From an uncultured Oscillospiraceae bacterium (GTDB lineage Bacteria > Bacillota > Clostridia > Oscillospirales > Acutalibacteraceae): a stretch of 64,000 nucleotides of DNA. Below the pieces are notes generated by a model. The model did not search any database, was not told the DNA's origin, and saw only the letters and a list, made by a program, of their open reading frames with translations. A program made the translations under genes and the position numbers. The stretch is taken from the NCBI GenBank assembly GCA_902465155.1, contig CABQLY010000011.1, positions 4,182 to 68,181 on the forward strand, read 5' to 3'. Shown here piece by piece: positions 10,251 to 17,120 of the stretch. Position 1 is the first letter of the stretch, and every line of letters starts with the position of its first letter.

Positions 10251-10309
10251 AAATGGCTTGCGAATAGCCGGTAAAAGTTTTACAATAGCACTGTAAAGGC
10301 GGTGTTATT

Positions 10310-11296
10310 ATGGTAACCAATCAACTACCAAAATCGTTTGCGTTTGTAAACAGCTTTAAAAGGTACTCCGGCAACCCAATTTTACACCCGCAGGGGGCCT
10401 TAGCGGCCGATTGCATTTTTAATCCCGGCGCGGTGGCAACAAAAAACGGGGTAGAAATGCTTTGCCGGTGCATTAATTTTAAGGAAATGCCTAAGGGCTT
10501 TAATTGGAGCGTTTCGTCCCTTGTGTTTGCGCACAGCCAAAACGGTTTTGATTTTACCTTGCAGAACAAGCCGTTTCTTACGGCGGGCAACAGCTGCTAC
10601 CAAGGCGGGTTTGAAGACCCAAGGCTGGTTTTTTTGCCGGAGGAGGGCTTGTACGCCCTAAGCTATACCGGCGTTTACAATTATTCTAAAACGGTTGGTA
10701 TGCTGGCCCTTTCAAAAAATCTTGTTGACTGGGAGTTTTTAGGAGAGTGCCTGCCGGGGCGGGCCATTGCCATAACCGATCGGCGCATTAACGGGGAATA
10801 TTACGCTTATTTTGGCAACAGCAGCATTTTTCTTGCCCATACCAAAGATTTAAAAAATTGGGTTGTTGAAGAAACTCCTGCCATTTCGCCGCGGCCAAAT
10901 TTGTTTGATAATTGCCTGTGCGAGGCGGTGGCCGCCCCCATAATTAATAATGACGGCATATTGCTGTTGTATAACGGCTCCGCAACCGGGGAATTTAACA
11001 ATGCTATTGCGCACAACATGGTAAATGAGGCGGGGGAGCGGGTTTACGGCTTTCGGGGAAAGCACGCGCCCTGCTGTTACAGCATTGGCTGGGCGCTTTT
11101 TGAAAGAAACAACCCGGCCAAGCTAATTGCCAGAAGCACAGAGCCTATTTTAACGCCGCAGCTGCCGTACGAGTGTTACGGGATTGCGCCCTACACTGTT
11201 TTTGGCAACGCGTTGGTAAATTTTAATGGCAGGTGGATTCTTTATTACGGCTGCGCGGATAACCGAATTGCCGCGGCCGTTTCGGACCCGGTTTAA
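10310..11296 (+). CDS. GH130 family mannoside phosphorylase-like enzyme
   Basis: A 328-residue five-bladed propeller protein of glycoside hydrolase family 130, whose members phosphorolyse or hydrolyse beta-linked mannosides. Supporting segments are RYSGNPILHP near the N-terminus, the GGFEDPRLV motif containing the catalytic Asp region (around residue 100), and the C-terminal WILYYGCADNRIAAA, typical of the family. No signal peptide is seen, so it acts in the cytoplasm. The RBS is AAAGGCGGTG. Its placement after an AraC regulator and before a rhamnosidase suggests a small glycan-use cluster. Whether it is a phosphorylase or a hydrolase cannot be decided here. Confidence 0.8.
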   Translation: MVTNQLPKSFAFVNSFKRYSGNPILHPQGALAADCIFNPGAVATKNGVEMLCRCINFKEMPKGFNWSVSSLVFAHSQNGFDFTLQNKPFLTAGNSCYQGGFEDPRLVFLPEEGLYALSYTGVYNYSKTVGMLALSKNLVDWEFLGECLPGRAIAITDRRINGEYYAYFGNSSIFLAHTKDLKNWVVEETPAISPRPNLFDNCLCEAVAAPIINNDGILLLYNGSATGEFNNAIAHNMVNEAGERVYGFRGKHAPCCYSIGWALFERNNPAKLIARSTEPILTPQLPYECYGIAPYTVFGNALVNFNGRWILYYGCADNRIAAAVSDPV

Positions 11297-11490
11297 CCGT
11301 GGCGCACGCATGGGATACTGATTTTAAAGGAAAAATTTAAGTGCGAGCCTTGTGAAAAGCCTCGGTAATCCGTTCGCATTACCTGCGTTTTTGCCGCGGC
11401 TGAAGAGCTTTACAGCAGTGGGCTTTGGCGGCGCGGTTAACGGTAATAAGGCTATAATTTTTGTAGAATATGCTGAAAGGGCCTGATTTT

Positions 11491-12297
11491 ATGTTTGAAA
11501 ACGCTAAATGGATCAGATTTAAAACAGATACCGTTAATATAAAAAACAAATATAACCCCGTGCCCTATATTGCAAAAAGCTTTACTGTTAAATCCGGGCT
11601 CAAAAGCGCTATGCTGCACATCTGCACCGCGTCGGAAGCGGCCTATTTTTTAAACGGCACTGCAATTTTAAATTCCTATCGTCCCTCTGTGCCCTCAACG
11701 CCCCACAGCGCTATGGTTTACAGAGATTTTGATTTAACAAGCAATATAAAACAAGGCAAAAACCGCATTGGGGTAATGCTTAGCGGCCTAAGGCTTCATT
11801 ATGAGCTTGCAGAGCGCGGCCCCTCGTTTATACTGCAGCTTGATTTGGCATATATAAACGGGGAGAAGGAACAGCTTGTTAGCGGCAGTAGCTTTAAATG
11901 TGCGCTTTCGTCGGTTATTTTCAGTGCTCACGAGTGCGGCGAAATCTACAATGCAAACCTTAGAACAAAGAATTGGTGCCGCCCCGATTTTAACGACAGC
12001 AATTGGCAAAATGCCGAGGAGCTGCCGGATCTTAACTGCCGCTTTCGCCCAACCAATTGCCCCGCAATAAGAAAAATAAAGCAAACCGATTGTGTGGAAA
12101 TTGCACCGAACCTTTTTGATTTTAAAACAACCACCTCCGGCTATGTTAAGGTAACTGTAAGCGGCAAAAAAGGCGATGTATTGAAGCTTAATTATTCCGA
12201 AAGGCTTACCAATGACCGCCTGCACTGCGATATGACCACCTATTTAAAAGAAAAAAGCAGTGCCCCGAGATGTACAACTCCGTTGAATACATTTTAA
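11491..12297 (+). pseudogene. GH78 alpha-L-rhamnosidase, N-terminal fragment (frameshifted)
   Basis: This is the 5' part of a GH78-like alpha-L-rhamnosidase, covering the N-terminal beta-sandwich domains. The frame ends at a stop at 12297. Conserved sequence continues in the -1 frame from 12270 (VEYILSG, then VHGFRYVEV), so the break lies near 12246-12270, close to an A6 run (12251-12256) and a C4 run (12263-12266). ATG 11491 is preceded by AAAGGG; the frame is open from 11470. Codon choice looks different from neighbouring core genes, with more AGA, ATA and GCA, which hints at transfer. A sequencing error in a homopolymer is the main alternative to a true pseudogene. Confidence 0.7.
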
Positions 12298-13622
12298 GCG
12301 GCGAAAAAAACGAAAAATTTGAGCAGCTGTTTTCCGTTCACGGTTTTAGGTATGTTGAGGTTATTGGCAATTACAAAAGCCTGCGGCTTACAGCTGTTAC
12401 CTGCCATACAGATGTAAAGCAGGTGTCGTATTTTTGTTGCGACAACGATATTTTAAACCGTATTCATAACGCCTGCGCTAACTCTATTGCCACCTGCGCT
12501 CAAACCTTTTTTGTTGATAATCCTAAACGCGATGCGGCGTGGGTAGGCGACCAAATGCTGAGCGCGGAGGCTGCCGCTATTCTTTTTAACAGCTATGATT
12601 TGCACCTTGAAAATATGCTGATGTGCAGTGAGGCGCTGACCGACGAGATTGGTCTGCCTTGCGTAGTACCGGCAACAGGAAAGTGGATGTTCGGCAAAGA
12701 ATTTTCGGGGCCCGATTGGGGCGACGGCGTTGTTTTTCAGGTGCCGTACTATCAGTATAAATACACCGGCGATAAGAGAATAATTAAGGCGGTTTACAAT
12801 ACTGCCGAAAAGCTTATGGAATACTTTGCAACACTAAGCAACAACGGCAGCTGCTTGCTGAATCAGTACGGAATAGGCGATTGGTCAGCTGTAAAACCCG
12901 GCTGCTCGGTTGAAGTTTCTATGTCGGCCTATTACCGTGTATGCGCAGTAATTCTTGCAAAATTCGCAAAAATCCTTGGAAAAGACAGCGCAAGCTACGA
13001 AAAACTTGCCGAAAATATTAAAACGCAGTTTAGAGAAAAATATGTTAAAAACGGCAAAATGAACGGGGGACATATAACAGAATTCCTTTTGGCTGCTTGG
13101 GCAGGCTTTTTAAGTAAAGAAGAAGCAAAAGACGCTGCTAAAACAGCGAGCGAGATGATTAAGGCAGACGGCTTGGCGTTTACTTTCGGCGCGCACGGTT
13201 TGCGCACAGCTTTTGATGTGCTGAGCGAAAACGGCTATGCGCAAACTGTTTACAATGTACTGGTTAATGAAAATGTGCTTGGCTACGCTTACAACATTAA
13301 GCAAGGCTACAATACGGTTCCCGAGCGCTTCGACTGGGAAAAGGACGGTGTATTCAGCCTCAATCATCACTTTTTTGCAACAGCTGCCTCGTGGTTTTAC
13401 AAATGGGTTGCCGGCATTAAGGTTCAGGGCCTTAACTGTAAAAGCATTGAAATATCGCCTGTTTTGCTCAGTGATATTAAAAGCTTTAAAGCAAATTTAA
13501 GGGGAATTTCCGTGTGCCGAGAAAATAATATTTTAAAAATTAATTGCCCCTTTGATTTTACCCTAAAGCTTAACAAAAGCAGCACGAAATACAAAAGCGG
13601 CAGCTACACCTTTCGTATTTAA
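12270..13622 (+). pseudogene. GH78 alpha-L-rhamnosidase, catalytic (alpha/alpha)6 fragment
   Basis: The 3' part of the same GH78 gene holds the catalytic barrel. It shows DNPKRDAAWVGD, the family motif around the general acid, and the late GYNTVPERFDWE segment followed by SLNHHFFATAASWFYKWVAGI, which is typical of GH78 enzymes. No start codon with a ribosome site precedes the ATG at 12270, and the conserved region begins before it, so this is not an independent gene. The joined protein would be about 710 residues, normal for a short GH78. No signal peptide is seen. If functional it would release rhamnose, a substrate that the microcompartment locus could consume. Confidence 0.72.
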
Positions 13623-13657
13623 GCCAAACCTGCGCTGCCGTTACCAAGCCATAATAA

Positions 13658-13706
13658 GCACCCGTTTGCAACAGTTTCGCGCTGGAGCAAACGGGTGCCT
13701 GTTTTG
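13658..13706 (+). terminator. Rho-independent terminator after the rhamnosidase
   Basis: A perfect 12-bp inverted repeat, GCACCCGTTTGC (13658-13669) and GCAAACGGGTGC (13687-13698), with a 17-base loop is followed by CTGTTTTGTT. It sits 36 bases after the rhamnosidase stop. Confidence 0.7.
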
Positions 13707-13850
13707 TTGCTTAAAGCCTTGGTTTAAGGTAACTTAGTTTAAGGTAATTTTTTAAACCAATAATCCGCCGGGCTTTTTCTTTGCGGCTCGCTATTTTTTA
13801 GGCGGCGTTGCGGCTTTGTTCCTTGTAGCAAGTAACCCGCCCGTGCTATA

Positions 13851-13883
13851 AAAAAGCACTTAGCGTTACGCTAAGTGCTTTTT
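13851..13883. terminator. Strong bidirectional terminator hairpin
   Basis: A perfect 15-bp stem (13851-13865 with 13869-13883) with a 3-base loop TTA; the arms begin with A5 and end with T5, so it can work in both directions. No gene ends immediately before it on the plus strand. The 145 bases between this hairpin and the previous terminator contain a segment resembling part of the structured RNA at 19803. Confidence 0.65.
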
Positions 13884-14184
13884 GGTGAATGTGCAACAAA
13901 ATAACACAACGCCCATTGCGCCGAAAAATAAATGCTTTTAATATAACGAATGAATGAACAAGATGTATTTGTATGGTATTTTATTCGTTCGTCGGCAAAG
14001 CCGCCGCACTTGTTACCTTTTACAGATTGCTCCCCCCAAAAAATCCCGTTATCGGTTTTATTTTGAGGTGAAAAAGGTAAGAGCAAAAAGGTAAAAAGTT
14101 AAAAAGCAAAGGTAAAAAGTAAAAGGCGAAAATTAAAAAAGGCGAAAATTAAAAAAAATAAAAAGTAAAAAGTAAAAAGTAAAA
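13884..14184. repeat. Gene-free stretch ending in an A/G low-complexity repeat
   Basis: No gene is supported here. The last 100 bases (about 14085-14184) consist of short A-rich units: AGGCGAAAATTAAAAA occurs twice in a row and GTAAAAA several times. The strand bias is extreme (almost no C). It lies between a bidirectional terminator and the terminator of tRNA-Leu. Confidence 0.6.
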
Positions 14185-14214
14185 ATCTCGCTCACTTTTG
14201 TGAGCGAGATTTTT
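14185..14214 (-). terminator. Terminator of tRNA-Leu
   Basis: A perfect 11-bp stem (14185-14195 with 14200-14210) with a TTTT loop and A/T runs on both sides. It lies 3 bases beyond the 3' end of the tRNA-Leu gene on the minus strand. Confidence 0.8.
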
Positions 14215-14216
14215 GG

Positions 14217-14295
14217 TGCGGGCGACAGGACTTGAACCTGCACGGTTGCCCACTAGTTCCTAAGACTAGCGTGTCTGCCATTCCACCACGCCCGC
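14217..14295 (-). tRNA. tRNA-Leu (anticodon UAG)
   Basis: Read on the minus strand, the sequence folds into a cloverleaf with acceptor stem GCGGGCG/CGCCCGC and discriminator A, a D arm with GTGG and a CAC end, and an anticodon stem CTAGT/ACTAG with loop CTTAGGA (anticodon TAG). The T arm is GCAGG-TTCAAGT-CCTGT. The class II variable arm is short: GG-GCAA-CC with a GNRA-type loop. CCA is not encoded. UAG reads CUN leucine codons. A promoter lies upstream and a hairpin terminator follows. Confidence 0.93.
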
Positions 14296-14345
14296 AAACT
14301 GCTTTAAACTGCAGCGGCTAACGCTACACTTTAAAAGGCCTTTCT

Positions 14346-14375
14346 ATTTTAACCTATAACGGGGTTGTTTGTCAA
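14346..14375 (-). promoter_or_regulatory. Promoter of tRNA-Leu
   Basis: On the minus strand TTGACA (14375-14370) and TAAAAT (14351-14346) are 18 bases apart, placing the start about 45 bases before the mature tRNA 5' end. Confidence 0.65.
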
Positions 14376-14715
14376 GCTTTTTTAAAGAATTTTGTTTGTT
14401 TTATTGCGCGGGGCCGGGGTGTGCGGGCAAAATAGAATACTTTACGCGGCAGGGGCCAAAAAGGCGGGGGGCATTTGGGGCCTTATGCCACTGTGTTTTT
14501 GGCTTTTGCCGGCTTTAAGCGGGCAACAATTAACAAGGGCCTGCTTTGGGCGTTTTGCTTTTAACAAAGCTCTTCCTTAATTTTTTTAAAAATTGGGTTG
14601 GTTTTTGCCGGGCAAACCAAAGCGCTTGCGCTAAGCCCGCCCAAAAGGGCAAAACGGCTTTTGGCTGCCCTTTTTGCAGGGCGTTAACCTTACAAATTTT
14701 TTGAGTTTTTTGCGC
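14376..14715. other. Gene-free stretch between tRNA-Leu and hsp20
   Basis: I see no supported gene here. Short open frames on both strands have no ribosome site and no recognisable composition. The stretch is the 3' flank of hsp20 and the upstream flank of the tRNA-Leu promoter. Confidence 0.5.
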
Positions 14716-14750
14716 AAAAAACCGCCGCAGGCGGCTGCCTGCAGCGGCGT
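14716..14750 (-). terminator. Rho-independent terminator of hsp20
   Basis: On the minus strand a GC-rich stem (arms 14750-14737 and 14732-14721, loop AGCC, one bulge) is followed by TTTTTT at 14721-14716. It lies 17 bases after the hsp20 stop. Confidence 0.75.
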
Positions 14751-14766
14751 TTTCGGCGTTATTCAA

Positions 14767-15219
14767 TTATTCAATTTCCAACCGGCGGGTCTGCGGCTTG
14801 TCCTCTTTCTTTTTCGGCAAGGTCAGCTTTAATACGCCGTCGTGGTATTTGGCGGTAATGGCGTCGCTCTGCACGCCGGAAAGGTCAAATTCCCGGCTGT
14901 AAGCGCCGTAAGAACGCTCGCAGCGAACATATTTGCCTTTTTTCTCCTTTTCCTCATGCTCCGAATGGCGCTCGGCCCGAATGGTTAAAACATCGCCGCT
15001 AATATCAAGGTGAATATCCTTTTTGGCAAAGCCGGGCAGGTCGGCCTCTAACTCGTAACGGTCGCCCTCGTCTTTAATGTCGGTTTTAAATTCATCTAAC
15101 GCGTGGCCGCCGTAAAAGCCAAACGGCGCGTTAAAAAACTGCTTTTCCAGCTCGTCCATTTCTTTAAACGGATTATATAATGCATTGTTTCTGTGCGAAT
15201 AAGGTCTAAGTTCAAACAT
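14767..15219 (-). CDS. hsp20: Hsp20 family small heat shock protein
   Basis: A 150-residue small heat shock protein that holds unfolding proteins in a refoldable state without ATP. The alpha-crystallin domain covers about residues 38-140, with the ELEADLPGFAKKDI strand and the GVLKLTLPK motif. The C-terminal LEI acts as the I-x-I type oligomer anchor. GGAGGC lies before the ATG. It stands alone, with its own promoter about 160 bases upstream and its own terminator. The long untranslated leader could hold thermal control, but I recognise neither a CIRCE element nor a ROSE structure. Confidence 0.93.
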   Translation of the reverse strand: MFELRPYSHRNNALYNPFKEMDELEKQFFNAPFGFYGGHALDEFKTDIKDEGDRYELEADLPGFAKKDIHLDISGDVLTIRAERHSEHEEKEKKGKYVRCERSYGAYSREFDLSGVQSDAITAKYHDGVLKLTLPKKKEDKPQTRRLEIE

Positions 15220-15377
15220 ATAAAAGCCTCCAATAAAACTAATTCATTTTCCGGCCTTTTGCGTTACCTGGTTGGCCGGCACCGGTTTAACGGTTGACAC
15301 ATTGGAACCACCTTTTTCTTTTTAAAAGCCCTTGCAACCTTTGCTTTTTGGGGCTTTCTTTTTTTCTTTGTGATTAT

Positions 15378-15405
15378 ATTATAGCACAAGCGGTTGCTTT
15401 TTCAA
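15378..15405 (-). promoter_or_regulatory. Promoter of hsp20
   Basis: On the minus strand TTGAAA (15405-15400) and TATAAT (15383-15378) are 16 bases apart. The site overlaps the divergent promoter of the PucR-type regulator, so the two genes may interfere with one another. Confidence 0.6.
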
Positions 15406-15422
15406 CGGTATTATAGTATAAT
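15394..15422 (+). promoter_or_regulatory. Promoter of the PucR-type regulator
   Basis: TTGCTT (15394-15399) and TATAAT (15417-15422) are spaced by 17 bases. Just downstream, at 15436-15452, TTGTGCT-GTT-AGCACAA forms a perfect 7-bp inverted repeat that could be an operator. An AGCACAA half site also lies inside the hsp20 promoter (15383-15389). Confidence 0.5.
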
Positions 15423-15466
15423 AATTAAAAATGTATTGTGCTGTTAGCACAAATTTAGGTGAGGAC

Positions 15467-16657
15467 ATGAATAAAACAATTTTATTACAGGCGTTTTTGG
15501 GCAATAAAACGCTGGGCGAGCTGGCCCAAACGGTTGGAGAGCAGTTAGGCTGCACGGTTATTATTACCGACGGCGCCTTTCACATTGTAGCAACGGGGGC
15601 GGTGCCGGCCACGGCAACCGGCGGGCTGCGGCAGGCGCTTTTGCACAGCGAGCTGCCGCTGCAGGTTTGCGCGCTTATAACCAGCAGGCTGCAAAACGGG
15701 GCGGAGCCGGCCGCGGCTTTTACCGTAAACGGCTGGCAGGTAACGGCGGCGCCGCTAAGCTGCGGCACGGCCAACCTGGGCTACCTGCTTTACCTTACAA
15801 AACCGGGCAAGGCGCCTGCAGGGCAGGGGGCCGATTTTGCCAAAAGCCTGCTGGCAAAGCAATTTTACATGGAGCGGCGGCTGTACAGCCTAACCGGCAA
15901 CACGGCCGAGGACCTTTTAGCAGACCTTTTGGAGGGCAAATTTCCCACCAAGGCCGATTTTACCCTAAAGGCTGCCGGCACCTTTTTGGCGCATTTTTCG
16001 CCGCACCGGTTTGTGCTGCTGCAGTTTGCAAACCCGGCCGCCGGCGTAAACAGCGCCGACCGCCTGCAAAAAAGGCTGACGCAAAGCTTTGCGGCCTCGC
16101 ACCCGTTTTTTTACGGCGGGCAAATTGTTTTATTTTTGCACCAGGACCACGACTTAGCGCCGCTGCAGGCCTTAACAAAGGAGTTTGACCTGCAGGCGGT
16201 GCTTTCGGCCCCGCTGGCCGAGCTTTACAGCCTAAAGGGGCAGTTTCAGCCAACGGCAGCGGCGCTGCAATATTTAGCGGGCAAAAATAAAAATTGCCCG
16301 TTTTTGGCGTACGCCGAGCAATACGCCCTGCTAACGCTGCTGCAGCGGCTTGGCGCCGAGCCGAATTTTAACCCGGCCGTTACCCGCTTAGCGGCCTACG
16401 ACGCCGCCCACAACGGCCGCCTTTGCCAAACCCTTTTTGCGTACCTTGTTTGTCACCGCTCGTTACAAAAAACCTGCGAGCTGCTTTTTACCCACCGCAA
16501 CACGGTGCTTTACCGCATTAAAAAAATTAAAGAGGATTTTAATTTGGACCCGGACTGCCCCGAAACCTGCCTGGCCAACCTGCTTTCGCTGGCGCTGGTT
16601 TTAGTGCGCCAAGGGCAGGAGGATTGGTTTTTGCTGCCGCTGGAAGGCAAGGCCTAA
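15467..16657 (+). CDS. PucR/CdaR-type helix-turn-helix regulator
   Basis: A regulator of about 396 residues. The C-terminal 60 residues form the PucR HTH domain, with the typical SLQKTCELLFTHRNTVLYR and IKKIKEDFNLD segments. The N-terminal part resembles a PAS/GAF-like sensor (IITDGAFHIVATG) and is otherwise poorly conserved. ATG 15467 is preceded by GGTGAGG; the frame opens at 15431 without a ribosome site. Relatives control purine, sugar-diacid or amino-acid use, but no target gene lies beside this one. A compact hairpin overlapping the stop codon ends the transcript. The ligand is unknown. Confidence 0.78.
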   Translation: MNKTILLQAFLGNKTLGELAQTVGEQLGCTVIITDGAFHIVATGAVPATATGGLRQALLHSELPLQVCALITSRLQNGAEPAAAFTVNGWQVTAAPLSCGTANLGYLLYLTKPGKAPAGQGADFAKSLLAKQFYMERRLYSLTGNTAEDLLADLLEGKFPTKADFTLKAAGTFLAHFSPHRFVLLQFANPAAGVNSADRLQKRLTQSFAASHPFFYGGQIVLFLHQDHDLAPLQALTKEFDLQAVLSAPLAELYSLKGQFQPTAAALQYLAGKNKNCPFLAYAEQYALLTLLQRLGAEPNFNPAVTRLAAYDAAHNGRLCQTLFAYLVCHRSLQKTCELLFTHRNTVLYRIKKIKEDFNLDPDCPETCLANLLSLALVLVRQGQEDWFLLPLEGKA

Positions 16658-16668
16658 AAGGCCTTTTT
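16649..16668 (+). terminator. Terminator overlapping the PucR-type regulator stop codon
   Basis: AAGGCCT (16649-16655), loop AAA and AGGCCTT (16659-16665) followed by TTT; the TAA stop lies within the hairpin. Confidence 0.6.
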
Positions 16669-16737
16669 AAGCTTTGCGTTTAGGACTGGCACACATTGCC
16701 CCCACCGGCGTATACTGGGGTAAAGGACGGTGGTTCA

Positions 16738-16899
16738 ATGCGAAGAAGACCCAGATCTAAAACAGCGTTTCCGGTTTACCTAATTGCGTTTTGCGTGGGG
16801 CTGATGATTGCTTTTTACTGTCCTTTAAAATTTTTAGTATGCACGCTGGCACTTGCAGTAATATTGCTGGGCATTTGGTGCATAAAATGTTGTCGGTAA
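16738..16899 (+). CDS. Small membrane protein upstream of spoVM
   Basis: A 53-residue protein with a basic N-terminus (MRRRPRSK) and two hydrophobic stretches (about 10-25 and 28-47) that could form a membrane hairpin, ending in Cys and Lys/Arg residues (IKCCR). ATG 16738 has AAGGACGGTGG upstream; the frame opens at 16696 without a ribosome site. The spoVM-like gene starts 11 bases after its stop, so the two are co-transcribed. I do not recognise a named family. The link with SpoVM suggests a sporulation-time membrane role, which is inference. Confidence 0.65.
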   Translation: MRRRPRSKTAFPVYLIAFCVGLMIAFYCPLKFLVCTLALAVILLGIWCIKCCR

Positions 16900-16910
16900 G
16901 GGGTGCTTTT

Positions 16911-16997
16911 ATGAAGGTTGTTGTTGTAAAAAGTCCAAAGCTGTTAGGTGGAATTTTGCGCCTGATTTTTGGCATTAAAAAAAGCGAGACCGTGTAA
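16911..16997 (+). CDS. spoVM: Stage V sporulation protein M (SpoVM)-like peptide
   Basis: A 28-residue peptide, MKVVVVKSPKLLGGI followed by LRLIFGIKK. It lines up with Bacillus SpoVM (26 residues) through K-x-PK-x-LGGI-x-R and the hydrophobic-Gly-basic end. SpoVM is an amphipathic helix that recognises the curvature of the forespore membrane, anchors the SpoIVA coat base and inhibits FtsH. AAGGGG lies upstream of the ATG with 8-9 base spacing. It is too short for most gene callers. The hairpin at 17039 follows it. The conserved PK and GG positions make this a confident call despite the length. Confidence 0.82.
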   Translation: MKVVVVKSPKLLGGILRLIFGIKKSETV

Positions 16998-17038
16998 GCC
17001 AAAGCCTACCGGCCGAAAATAATTTTAAAACAACATAG

Positions 17039-17084
17039 CAGCAAGGCTGCCGCGGGTTAACCCGCGGCAGCCTTGCTGGTTTTT
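17039..17084. terminator. Bidirectional terminator between spoVM and the esterase gene
   Basis: A perfect 18-bp stem (17039-17056 with 17061-17078) with loop TTAA, followed by GTTTTT. It ends the spoVM transcript and may also serve the converging esterase gene. A 16-bp perfect palindrome, AATGCAAGCTTGCATT, follows at about 17085-17100. Confidence 0.8.
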
Positions 17085-17120
17085 AATGCAAGCTTGCATT
17101 TGTTTTTTGTTTTGTGAAAT

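Noticed and set aside
12240..12300. Programmed -1 frameshifting in the rhamnosidase
   Set aside because: The A6G run is not in the phase needed for an efficient X-XXY-YYZ slip, and GH78 enzymes are not known to use recoding; a mutation or sequencing error is simpler.
14085..14184. CRISPR-like or insertion element in the A-rich repeats
   Set aside because: Units are 7-16 bases, contiguous and without spacers. No terminal inverted repeats or transposase gene are present here or elsewhere in the window.
14392..14580. 62-codon plus-strand frame between tRNA-Leu and hsp20
   Set aside because: No ribosome site, and its composition is that of translated non-coding DNA.
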